IMG/VR virus record: IMGVR_UViG_3300034118_001069
Coordinates: 1 to 38,371 of that record
DNA from: a virus
Length of the DNA: 38,371 nt
Strand: one strand, 5' to 3'
Under the pieces are notes generated by a model. That model searched no databases, was not told the origin of the DNA, and saw nothing but the letters and a program-made list of their open reading frames with translations. Made by a program: the position numbers and the translations under genes. This document shows, piece by piece, positions 13,400-20,805 of this stretch; position 1 is the stretch's first letter, and every line of letters begins with the position of its first letter.

Positions 13400-13735
13400 A
13401 TGCTGACGCCCGGCGACATGGAGAGCATCCGCGCAACGTTCGACGAGATGCGCGCCGACAACGCGGCGAGCATCGCGCTGCGTCGCGGCACATCAACGCT
13501 CTCCGCGCAGTCGTTCCGCTTTGGGCTGAAGGGCGCCGGATCGCGCAACACGGGAGCCGCGCCTACGCCGGCCGGGCTGGCGCAGACAACGGCGCAGGGC
13601 ACGCTCGTCGGAGCGACGACCGCCGACGTCCAGATCGGCGACCGCTTCACGAGCGGCGGCGTCGTGTGGCAGGTGGTCTACGTGCGGCCGGACCGGCGCG
13701 CGGCGACGCTGTGCGACGTGGAGGCCACGCAGTGA
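13400..13735 (+). CDS. Head closure (stopper)-like protein
   Basis: A 111-residue protein with an N-terminal helix (PGDMESIRATFDEMRADNAA) and a small beta barrel ending in GDRFTSGGVVWQVVYVRPD and RAATLCDVEA, the pattern of SPP1 gp16-like stopper proteins. The ATG at 13400 lies one base after the previous stop. Such proteins close the connector after packaging and bind the tail. The next gene starts at a GTG that overlaps its stop codon. Confidence is moderate because the family is short and variable. Confidence 0.7.
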   Translation: MLTPGDMESIRATFDEMRADNAASIALRRGTSTLSAQSFRFGLKGAGSRNTGAAPTPAGLAQTTAQGTLVGATTADVQIGDRFTSGGVVWQVVYVRPDRRAATLCDVEATQ

Positions 13736-14082
13736 GCGGCATTGCGTTTACCGTCGCCTTCGAAGACATGGCCAAGCAGATCGACGCGATCAAGCTGCAC
13801 GCGGCCGTGCACAAGATCATCAGCATCTGGGCGCAGCAGGTCGAGAACGACATGCGGAAAAACGCAACGTGGACTGACCGCAGCGGCGCGGCGCGCAACG
13901 GCTTGTTCCGCGCGGTCGACAACGCGCCGGCGTCCATCACCGCACGCTTCGGCCACACGATGGAATACGGGCGATACCTGGAGCTGAGCAACGCCGGCAA
14001 ATACGCAATCATCATGCCGAGCATTCAGGCGCGGCTGCCCGAGCTTGAGCAGAGCTTGTCGCGCATTATGGAGGAGGCCTAA
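13732..14082 (+). CDS. HK97 gp10-like tail completion protein
   Basis: A 116-residue protein like the HK97-gp10 group: an N-terminal strand and helices (FEDMAKQIDAIKLHAAVHKI), the RKNATWTDRSGAARNGL segment, HTMEYGRYLELSNAGKYAII, and a final helix. Proteins of this group sit at the head-tail junction and help tail attachment. Start is GTG 13732 overlapping the previous stop (GTGA). It precedes the portal gene, an unusual order because gp10-like genes normally follow portal, protease and capsid as a block. Confidence 0.82.
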   Translation: MSGIAFTVAFEDMAKQIDAIKLHAAVHKIISIWAQQVENDMRKNATWTDRSGAARNGLFRAVDNAPASITARFGHTMEYGRYLELSNAGKYAIIMPSIQARLPELEQSLSRIMEEA

Positions 14083-14084
14083 CC

Positions 14085-15374
14085 GTGGCACTGACTGACA
14101 CCATCGCCCGCCTGCTGGGGCGCACCAGCGCCACGACACGCGCGCGCACGACGCTCGACGATACGCCGCAGCCGGCGTCGATGCCGTCGCTGTCGAGTGA
14201 TCGCTTCTCGATCTCGCGCGCGCGTGCGTCCGTGATCCGCGAGTGCCGCGATCTGTATCGCACCGACGCGCGCATTCGTCGCATCCTCAAGAGCGTAAGC
14301 GCCGACGTCGTCAAGGGTGGCTATACAGTGACCGTGCGCGGGGACCAGCGAGCGGCCGACATCGCCGCGGCGCAGGAGCAGCGCCTCAAATTGACCTCGC
14401 GCCTCGACGACTGGACGCGGCTCTGTTTTGTGGACGGCGACCTGTTCCTTGAGCTCGGCGTGGACGCGCAGGGGCAGATCGCTGCCGTGACCCGCAAGCC
14501 GACGCTCGAGATCATCCGAAGCTCAAACAACCTCGACCAGTTCGACGACCCGAGCCGCGCGTTCTACTGGATCGGCGACACGCCCATGATGGCCGGCGAC
14601 GCGCTGCCGAAAGACGCCGTGCCGCTCGCGCAGTGGCAGATCATCCACGCGCGCTGGGACCACGACGACGGCGAGCGCTACGGCAACCCGATGTTCGGCT
14701 CGGCGGTGCAGACGGCCAAATACGTGCACGACGGCGAGCGCAACATGGCCGTGCGCCGTCTGTCTCGCAGCGGCCTGCGCTACTCTCACCGCGTCGAGGG
14801 ATCACAGCAGGAGGTCGAGCGCTACCGCAGGGCCAACCAGGACGCCCTGAACGACCCGTATGCCGCCGTCACAGACTTTTTCGGGAACTCCGTGATTACG
14901 CGCCTCGACGGCGACTCGAACCTCGCACAGTACGACGACGTGATGCATCACGTGCGCACGCTCGGCATGGCGTCGCCGATCGCGCTCGGCCTGCTCGGCT
15001 ACGGGCAGGACTTGAACCGCGACGTGCTCGACGAGCAACAGCAGCAGTACGAGCGCACGCTCGAAAGCATGACCGAATGGCTGCAGGCGCAGATCGTCGA
15101 GCCGATGCTGCGCCTCGAGTGGCTCCTCGCCGGCATCCTGCCTGAGTCGCTCGACTACGAGATCGTGTGGAAAGCCAAGCAGCCGTTCACGGCAGGAAAT
15201 CTCAAAGCCGCGGCCGAGGCCGGCCTTGCGCTGCAGGCGCTGGGGTACGATCCGATCGCCGTGCACGCGATGCTCACGCGCTTCATGCCTGGTCTCGACG
15301 CCATTGTCCCGGAGCCGCCGACGCCGCCCGAGACCACGCCGAGCGCCATCGCCGCGGCCATGGGAGGGCGGTAA
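14085..15374 (+). CDS. Portal protein
   Basis: A 429-residue portal protein, the dodecameric ring at one capsid vertex through which DNA passes. Recognisable pieces: the N-terminal helix ARASVIRECRDLYRTDARIR, VSADVVKGGYTV, the wing strands WTRLCFVDGDLFLELGVD, the HARWDHDDGERYGNPMFGSA clip region, and the long C-terminal helices (DVLDEQQQQYERTLESMTEW, QIVEPMLRLEWLL). It starts at GTG 14085 behind GGAGGAGG. It lies downstream of the capsid and three head-completion genes rather than next to terL. The stop overlaps the start of the MuF-like gene (TAATG). Confidence 0.93.
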   Translation: MALTDTIARLLGRTSATTRARTTLDDTPQPASMPSLSSDRFSISRARASVIRECRDLYRTDARIRRILKSVSADVVKGGYTVTVRGDQRAADIAAAQEQRLKLTSRLDDWTRLCFVDGDLFLELGVDAQGQIAAVTRKPTLEIIRSSNNLDQFDDPSRAFYWIGDTPMMAGDALPKDAVPLAQWQIIHARWDHDDGERYGNPMFGSAVQTAKYVHDGERNMAVRRLSRSGLRYSHRVEGSQQEVERYRRANQDALNDPYAAVTDFFGNSVITRLDGDSNLAQYDDVMHHVRTLGMASPIALGLLGYGQDLNRDVLDEQQQQYERTLESMTEWLQAQIVEPMLRLEWLLAGILPESLDYEIVWKAKQPFTAGNLKAAAEAGLALQALGYDPIAVHAMLTRFMPGLDAIVPEPPTPPETTPSAIAAAMGGR

Positions 15375-16567
15375 TGACCGGGGTTGAATACCCACAACAA
15401 AACATCGCGCTGCTGCGTCTGCAGCTCTACACGATCGGCGCAGTGACCGAGGCGTTCGGCGATGCCGCGCGCAAGGCTTCGGCGCTTATCGTGCAGCGCG
15501 CCGACAAGAGCGGCATGGTGAGCGACCTCGAGCTCGGCATCATCCGCCCGCGCATCAACCGGCTGATCGACGATGCGCTCGGGCGCTGGGTCTCAATCAC
15601 GCGCGCAGCGAGGCGCGAGGCGGCGTCGCTGCCGTTCGGGACCATGCGCCGCATGCACGCCCGCATGATGCGCGGGGTCCCGATCACCGAAGCGCGGGCG
15701 CGCATCACGCAGGAAGACGAAGAGGTCGACTACGTGTTCCAGCCGCAGATCGCGTCGGTGATGCAGGCGGCGTCGCGCGGCTTCGGCCGCAACTGGTCGG
15801 ACACGATCTGGCGCACATCGCAGCAGGCGCGAGGCGGGGCGGGCAACGTGCTGTATCAGGGCATCAGCCAGGGCAAGAGCGCGTGGGACATCGCCAAGTC
15901 GCTGGAATCTTTTCTTGGCGCCGGCGCCGACTGCCCGCGCTGGACGCGCACGCGCTTGTTCGGGCTGACAAAGGGCGACATCGCGGACGGGAACATGGCC
16001 GGCCTGCTCAGCAGCTCGCCCGTATCGCAGGCGATGGGTGCGTCGCCGTGCCAGCCAAAGGGCGTCAGCTACAACGCACTGCGCACGGCGCGCACCGAGA
16101 TCAGCCGCGTGCACCACGAGGCTTCGCAGGCGACCTACCGCGACCAGCCGTGGGTGCAGGAGGAGCAAATCAATCTCAACCCGCAGCACCCGGTCGAAGA
16201 CATCTGCGACGAGGTGATCCGCGACGGCCGGGACGGGAAGGGCATCTACCCGATTGGCGAGGTGTCGCTGCCGATCCATCCCAACTGCCTGTGCTTTTCG
16301 ACAGCCGTAATCATGCAAGACGATGATTTCGATTCGCGCATGCGCGGCTGGCTGCGCGGCGAGTCGTGGCCGGACATGGACGCGTACAGCGCCAAATACG
16401 GGCGCGGCATGGAGCCTGCGCTCACGTCGTCGAGCGCGTCGCCGCCGGCCGGCAACGTGCTGGCCATGCCAAGCGGCACGCGCGCCATCGACGCGCTCGA
16501 CGCCTGGCTGACCGGCGACCAACGCACGATTGACAAGCGCATGGACGTAGACGAGGAGGGTGCATGA
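15374..16567 (+). CDS. MuF-like minor head protein
   Basis: A 397-residue protein of the phage Mu gpF / SPP1 gp7 group, directly after the portal as usual. The C-terminal part has the diagnostic sequence: NALRTARTEISRVHHEASQA, then IHPNCLCFSTAV near residue 302, where His and two Cys may bind a metal. The N-terminal half is helical (VTEAFGDAARKASALIVQRA, ITRAARREAASLPFGTMRRM). The last 60 residues are Ser/Ala/Pro-rich. These proteins join the prohead through the portal and may be ejected with DNA. Start ATG 15374 overlaps the portal stop; the frame is open further upstream but shadows the portal gene. Confidence 0.88.
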   Translation: MTGVEYPQQNIALLRLQLYTIGAVTEAFGDAARKASALIVQRADKSGMVSDLELGIIRPRINRLIDDALGRWVSITRAARREAASLPFGTMRRMHARMMRGVPITEARARITQEDEEVDYVFQPQIASVMQAASRGFGRNWSDTIWRTSQQARGGAGNVLYQGISQGKSAWDIAKSLESFLGAGADCPRWTRTRLFGLTKGDIADGNMAGLLSSSPVSQAMGASPCQPKGVSYNALRTARTEISRVHHEASQATYRDQPWVQEEQINLNPQHPVEDICDEVIRDGRDGKGIYPIGEVSLPIHPNCLCFSTAVIMQDDDFDSRMRGWLRGESWPDMDAYSAKYGRGMEPALTSSSASPPAGNVLAMPSGTRAIDALDAWLTGDQRTIDKRMDVDEEGA

Positions 16568-16977
16568 CCATCCGGGACGACATCGCCGCGGCGTTGACCG
16601 CCAACGCAGGCATCGTGGCTGTGCTCACGGGCGGCGTCCACAAGGACATCGTCAGCCGCCAGACGACGCCGAGCGCGTTCGACGCGACGACGCTTGAGCT
16701 CAAGCCGTGCGCCGTCGTACGCATGGAGACCGAGGTGCCGGACGGCCCGTTCGTGCACAGCGTGCGCACGCCGGTGGTGATCTACTTTTACCAGCGCACA
16801 GGCTACGACCAGGTCGAATCCGCCATGCAGCTCGTCTACGTGCTGCTGCAGCGCAGCAAGGTCGGCGCGTCCACGTTCGAGGTGCGGCTTGCCGACCAGG
16901 TCAACGATCAGTGGGACGACGTGCTCAACGCGTCGATGGCCATGCAGCGCTACAACGTGACGCGCATGCGAGCGTAG
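16564..16977 (+). CDS. Tail terminator-like protein
   Basis: A 137-residue protein starting at ATG 16564 overlapping the MuF stop (ATGA). It has an N-terminal helix (TIRDDIAAALTANAGIVAVL), strands around LKPCAVVRMETEVPDG, the segment RTPVVIYFYQRTGYDQVESA, and a final helix and strand. This is the pattern and position (just before the major tail protein) of tail terminators that cap the tail tube and set the head joint. It is the last gene of the head module; late element copy 3 begins 11 bases after its stop codon. Confidence 0.72.
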   Translation: MTIRDDIAAALTANAGIVAVLTGGVHKDIVSRQTTPSAFDATTLELKPCAVVRMETEVPDGPFVHSVRTPVVIYFYQRTGYDQVESAMQLVYVLLQRSKVGASTFEVRLADQVNDQWDDVLNASMAMQRYNVTRMRA

Positions 16978-16988
16978 GGGACGCGTGC

Positions 16989-17057
16989 GATAATCCCAGC
17001 ACAACCAAATACCAACCGCACTGGCGGCGCTCATCACGGGCGCCGCTTTTTTGTTTT
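16989..17057 (+). promoter_or_regulatory. Late element, copy 3: promoter, leader and terminator
   Basis: A -10 box GATAAT (16989-16994) with upstream TG (extended -10), the leader CCCAGCACAACCAAATACC, and the hairpin GCGGCGCTC (17024-17032), loop ATCAC, GGGCGCCGC (17038-17046), T6GT4. From CCCAGC through the hairpin to T6GT4, copies 2 and 3 differ only in the loop and 3' arm. GGAGG (17059-17063) and the major tail gene follow. Confidence 0.82.
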
Positions 17058-17071
17058 CGGAGGACACACAC

Positions 17072-17593
17072 ATGCCGACGTTTTCCAACTACCCCTACGG
17101 GTGCCGCGAAGTGCGCGTAAAGAACGGCGCTGCCGCAAGCATCGCCAACCGCGCCGCGCAGACGCTCAAATTCAAAGAATCGATCACGAGCGCCAATCTC
17201 ATGGGCAACGACCGCGTGGTCGCGACCAAGACGTACATGACGCACATGGAGCTGGAATTCGAGGCCGGCGGCATGGATTTGGATTTCTACGCCGCGCTGA
17301 CCGGCCGCACAATCACGACGAGCGGCACGGGAGCAGCTGAGGTTGGCACGATGCCGCTGACCGGCGGCGATTCGTTCCCGTATCTGGCGGTCTACGGCAA
17401 AATCCTGGGCGAGGGGGCGGACGATTTGCATGTGAAGTTTTTCAAGTGCAAGGTCACCGAGATCGACGGCGAGTTCAAGGAAGGCGCGTTCGCTGTCACC
17501 AAGTGCAAGCTGGTCGCAATCCCGGACGCGGCGGCTTCTGACAAGGTGGCCGAGATTGTCGCGAACGAAACCGCAGCGGCGCTGCCGGCGTAG
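17072..17593 (+). CDS. Major tail tube protein
   Basis: A 173-residue, beta-rich protein and the first gene of the tail module, directly before the frameshifted chaperone genes and the tape measure. Features that fit a siphovirus tail tube protein are the N-terminal GCREVRVKNGAAASIANRAA, the strand pair YMTHMELEFEAGGMDLDFYA, and the C-terminal LHVKFFKCKVTEIDGEFKEG and VTKCKLVAIPD strands. ATG 17072 has the SD site GGAGG at 17059-17063. Its own copy of the late element would let it be made at high level. The identification rests on fold pattern and strict gene order. Confidence 0.85.
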   Translation: MPTFSNYPYGCREVRVKNGAAASIANRAAQTLKFKESITSANLMGNDRVVATKTYMTHMELEFEAGGMDLDFYAALTGRTITTSGTGAAEVGTMPLTGGDSFPYLAVYGKILGEGADDLHVKFFKCKVTEIDGEFKEGAFAVTKCKLVAIPDAAASDKVAEIVANETAAALPA

Positions 17594-17596
17594 CCT

Positions 17597-18010
17597 ATGG
17601 AAGAAAAAGAGCTGAGCGCGCAAGCGGCCGACAAGCGGCGCACGTGGCGCAGGGAGCGCCGGGCCGGCAAGCTGCTCACCACAGCGACCGGCCTGGTGCT
17701 GCGCGTCCGGCGCGCGACGCTGATCGACCTCGTGCGCGCCGGGCACATCCCGCAGCCGCTGCTGCCGACGGTCGAGGAGATTTTCAGCGCGGGAACGATG
17801 ACGATCACCGACGCCGTGCGCTACATGGACGCGGTCGAGGCGATCTGCCGCGTGGTCATCACCGAGCCGCGCGTCGTCGACGGCATCTCTGACTCCGACG
17901 ACGAGATCGGTCTCGGCGAAATGACGGCCGACGAAAAGTTGAGCGTGGTGAACTACGTGAACTCGACGCCGGTCGGTCTCTACAATTTTTTAGGAAACGC
18001 GACCACGTGA
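17597..18010 (+). CDS. Tail assembly chaperone, upstream part (G-like)
   Basis: A 137-residue basic-to-acidic protein (N-terminal KRRTWRRERRAGKLL, acidic SDSDDEIGLGEMTADEK near residues 99-115) in the position of lambda gpG between major tail protein and tape measure. It would bind the tape measure during tail assembly. Near its end the codons AAT TTT TTA carry the slippery heptamer T TTT TTA (17986-17992) in the correct phase, and a stem-loop starts six bases later. A share of ribosomes should shift back one base and continue into the 18007-18222 frame, making a fusion of about 208 residues, as for G and GT. Confidence 0.85.
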   Translation: MEEKELSAQAADKRRTWRRERRAGKLLTTATGLVLRVRRATLIDLVRAGHIPQPLLPTVEEIFSAGTMTITDAVRYMDAVEAICRVVITEPRVVDGISDSDDEIGLGEMTADEKLSVVNYVNSTPVGLYNFLGNATT

Positions 18011-18029
18011 CGACGCTGCACATGGTCGC
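17986..18029 (+). promoter_or_regulatory. Programmed -1 frameshift signal
   Basis: Slippery heptamer T TTT TTA (17986-17992) in zero-frame phase; a 6-base spacer; then a stem-loop: GCGACCA (17999-18005) pairs with TGGTCGC (18023-18029), extended inside by GTG/CAC after one mismatch. The zero-frame stop codon (18008-18010) lies in the stem-loop. Confidence 0.88.
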
Positions 18030-18222
18030 GCAAACGTACGGGCAGCGGCCGTCGCAGATCGTCGGCATCCGCTCGTCGAGACTGGCGTATCAGTTCGACG
18101 TCGCCGTGCTCGCGTCGGTCAGCGTACAGCCGAGCGGGGCCGCGCAGCCGCAGCAGCGCTACAGCGTGCCCAGTAGTCTCCCGGTACGGCGCATGGCCAT
18201 ACCGGAATCGGGAGTGTGGTAG
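17992..18222 (+). CDS. Tail assembly chaperone, frameshifted part (T-like)
   Basis: This is the -1 frame read after the shift, about 76 residues beginning RKRDHVTTLHMVAQ and ending with PESGVW. It forms the C-terminal part of the G-GT-like fusion that bridges tape measure and tail tube protein. A GTG at 18007 has no good SD site, so independent translation is unlikely. The segment TYGQRPSQIVGIRSSRLAYQ fits the typical T domain of siphoviruses. The stop codon directly abuts the ATG of the tape measure gene at 18223. Confidence 0.82.
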   Translation, partial: RKRDHVTTLHMVAQTYGQRPSQIVGIRSSRLAYQFDVAVLASVSVQPSGAAQPQQRYSVPSSLPVRRMAIPESGVW

Positions 18223-20394
18223 ATGGCAACACGCATCGGCAGCGTCGAGGGCTCGGTCAACATCAGCGTGACCGAGGCAATCAACGGCCTGCGGCAGCTG
18301 TCGGCGAGCCTGCGGCAGACGGCGGCCAGCGCCGGGCAGGCCGGCGCGCAGATCGGCACGGCATTCGACGGCCTTGGCGCGAAGGTCGCCGGCGCCGGGC
18401 GGTCTGCCGCGGGCGGCCTGCGCAATGCATTTGCCAGCGCCAAGACTGCCGTCGCCGGAGAGGCGCAGAGCATGGCGGATTCGTTCAAGGGCGCTCTCGG
18501 CCCGGGCATCGGCGCGACAATCGGCATGGGCTTCGGCATGGCACTTGCGGGCGCGGCGGCCGCGGCCATTGGCGCGCTGCAGCAGACCGTCACAAAATTT
18601 ATTGACACGGGCGTCGCCATCGGGAAACTCCAGCAGAGCACGGGCATGGCGGCGACAGAGCTCTCTGCTCTCGCGCGCATCGCCGAGGAAAACGAAGTTT
18701 CGTTTGACAGCTTCCGCACTTCGATGTCGCGGTTTTCGCGCACGGTGTTTGAGCTCCAGGGGCCGACGGCCAACGTGCAGACGGAGCTGATGAAACTCGC
18801 CGATCGTTTCAAAGCGATGCCGGACGGGCCCGAAAAAGCGGCGCTCGCGATGGAGATGTTCGGGCGGCAGGGCGAAGCGATGATCCCGATCCTGTCGCAG
18901 GGCAGCGAGGCGCTGGCGCAATATTCCGCGGAGCTCGCCAAGGCGGGCCTTGTCATGGATGATTCGATGGTTGCCACGGCCAACCGCGCCGACGACGCGC
19001 TTGACCGGCTCGGCCGCTCGCAGGAGCGCATCGGCATCCAGATCGCGGACAAGGTGGTGCCGGCCTACAGCGCGTTCATCGACGTGCTGGCGCAAGTGGT
19101 CGACAACACCGAGGAATACGGAGTGGCTGCATTTTCCAGCGGAAACATCCTGCAGGCGGGCGTGCAGGTGCAGGCGGCTTACGCAGCCGAGGCTCTCAAC
19201 GTCGCGGGCGCGACCAACGCGGCAACGGCGGCGCTCAACGCAACGGCGCTCGCAGCCGCGCGCGCGTACGTCGCATACGGCCAGCTGCGGGCGGCGGAAT
19301 CGGCCAGGCTGATCGGCATCGCCGAAACACGCAGCGCCGGCGCGGCGCTCGGCAACGATGAGCAAAAATGGATGGATCGCAGCGAGGTCCAGCTGCAGAA
19401 AATCCGGCTCGGCAACACGGCCTACGCCGACCGTCAGCGCGCGCTGACGGACACGGACATCGAACAGCGCCGCGCGCTGAATTCGACGCGTTCGATGACA
19501 GACGCAGACGCGCAGCTTAACGCGTGGCTCGAGCAGGTGAACGTCAGCTTCGAGGGGCGCACGGCCAGCGCGGGGGGCGCGGCGCGCGCAACGCGCGGGC
19601 TGGCCGACGAAACGCGCGGGCTGGCCGATGCCCAGCAGGAGCTCGAGCGCCGCACGCAGGGCATTGGCAGCGCAATGGGGCAGTCGCTGGAGCCGATGAG
19701 CGCGAGCCAGCGCTTCCAGACGGCGTGGAAAGTCGCGACGGGAGAGACGACGATCGCGCAGCTGCAGCAGGAGGCGGCGGTCAAGGGCGTCATGAAGGCG
19801 CTCGACGCCGGGAGCATTTCGCAGGAGGACGCGCTGGCAACGCTGCTGAGCCTGCGCGCCGGGCTGCTCGACAACAAGGGCGCAATGGATCAGGCCGGCC
19901 AGTACGCCGGGCAGTTTGCCGCCGACGTCGACGCGATCCAAGGCGTCACGGCAAAAGCAATTGAAAAAGTGCAGGACTTGTCAAAAGGCATCAACACGCT
20001 TCCAAGCAAGACCGTGACGCTCGGCATGCAGATCATCGGCGCAGACGATCTGCTGGACGCGCACACGCGCTGGAACGCCATGCAGAACCGCACGGTGCGG
20101 CTCAACGTCGAGGTGCTCGGCATGGATCAGCTCGCGGCCGTGTGGGCGGCGCTTTACGGCGGCAGCCCGCCCGTGGGCACGCCAAGCGGCAGCACAGGCA
20201 GCACGGGCAGCACGGGCAGCACAGGGACCACAGACACCGGCAGTGACTACGGGGGCGACGGCGGGGGCGGCAGGAAGACCGGCGGGCGGTCCTCGGTCAA
20301 CGTCGTATTCAACGGTCGCGTGCTCGCAACGGCGATGACCGACGACACGACCGTGCGCGGCGTGCGCGGCAACCAGCGCAGGAGTTACGGCTAG
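18223..20394 (+). CDS. Tail tape measure protein
   Basis: A 723-residue protein, long, Ala-rich and mostly helical, with the PhageMin_Tail-like segment around residues 140-280 (LQQSTGMAATELSALARIAE, AMEMFGRQGEAMIPIL). A glycine/alanine-rich hydrophobic stretch (about 90-115, GIGATIGMGFGMALAG) could insert in a membrane during DNA entry. Near residues 650-670 a Gly-Ser-Thr repeat (GSTGSTGSTGST) makes a flexible linker before a short basic C-terminus. Tape measure proteins span the tail lumen and set its length; at this size a tail of roughly 100 nm would be expected (inference from known phages). It starts right after the chaperone stop codon. Confidence 0.92.
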   Translation: MATRIGSVEGSVNISVTEAINGLRQLSASLRQTAASAGQAGAQIGTAFDGLGAKVAGAGRSAAGGLRNAFASAKTAVAGEAQSMADSFKGALGPGIGATIGMGFGMALAGAAAAAIGALQQTVTKFIDTGVAIGKLQQSTGMAATELSALARIAEENEVSFDSFRTSMSRFSRTVFELQGPTANVQTELMKLADRFKAMPDGPEKAALAMEMFGRQGEAMIPILSQGSEALAQYSAELAKAGLVMDDSMVATANRADDALDRLGRSQERIGIQIADKVVPAYSAFIDVLAQVVDNTEEYGVAAFSSGNILQAGVQVQAAYAAEALNVAGATNAATAALNATALAAARAYVAYGQLRAAESARLIGIAETRSAGAALGNDEQKWMDRSEVQLQKIRLGNTAYADRQRALTDTDIEQRRALNSTRSMTDADAQLNAWLEQVNVSFEGRTASAGGAARATRGLADETRGLADAQQELERRTQGIGSAMGQSLEPMSASQRFQTAWKVATGETTIAQLQQEAAVKGVMKALDAGSISQEDALATLLSLRAGLLDNKGAMDQAGQYAGQFAADVDAIQGVTAKAIEKVQDLSKGINTLPSKTVTLGMQIIGADDLLDAHTRWNAMQNRTVRLNVEVLGMDQLAAVWAALYGGSPPVGTPSGSTGSTGSTGSTGTTDTGSDYGGDGGGGRKTGGRSSVNVVFNGRVLATAMTDDTTVRGVRGNQRRSYG

Positions 20395-20805
20395 ATGGCA
20401 TACGCATACATCATCCTTTCCGGCACGGGCGCGATCGGCGGAGGCAAGCGCGTGCGCGTGTTCCAGCAATCGTATCGGCAGGCGAGCGGTGCGCAGATCG
20501 CTACCGAGATCACGCTAAACGCAAAGCGTTACGGTGCGCTCGACATCGACCTGCCGAGCTACGCGATGGACTGCTACGTGCGCGAGACAGAGTCCGACAC
20601 AAACTATTTCTCACTGTCGGCCCTGCGTGCGATCCGCTTTGCGAGCACGGCCGCCGCGCGCAAGCTCAAATACCAGGACCCGTACGGCACGACGCGCGAC
20701 GTGCTGTGGACGTCCACGTGGGACCCGGCGCCGGCGCTGCCCGCGCTCATGGACGGGTCCGAGGGATGGTACCTCGTCTCGATCGCGCTGGAGACCTACG
20801 CATGA
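20395..20805 (+). CDS. Minor tail protein after the tape measure
   Basis: A 136-residue beta-rich protein starting immediately after the tape measure stop codon. It has repeated strand-like segments (YIILSGTGAIGGGKRVRVFQ, IATEITLNAKRYGALDIDLP) and ends WYLVSIALETYA. The position directly between tape measure and the giant tail-tip protein is where distal tail or tail-tip adaptor proteins lie. I do not recognise a specific family. Its stop overlaps the next ATG (ATGA). Confidence 0.68.
   Translation: MAYAYIILSGTGAIGGGKRVRVFQQSYRQASGAQIATEITLNAKRYGALDIDLPSYAMDCYVRETESDTNYFSLSALRAIRFASTAAARKLKYQDPYGTTRDVLWTSTWDPAPALPALMDGSEGWYLVSIALETYA

Noticed and set aside
17980-19941. Minus-strand open frame of 653 codons opposite the tape measure
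   Set aside because: Same composition artefact; it would be antisense to chaperone and tape measure and shows no domain.
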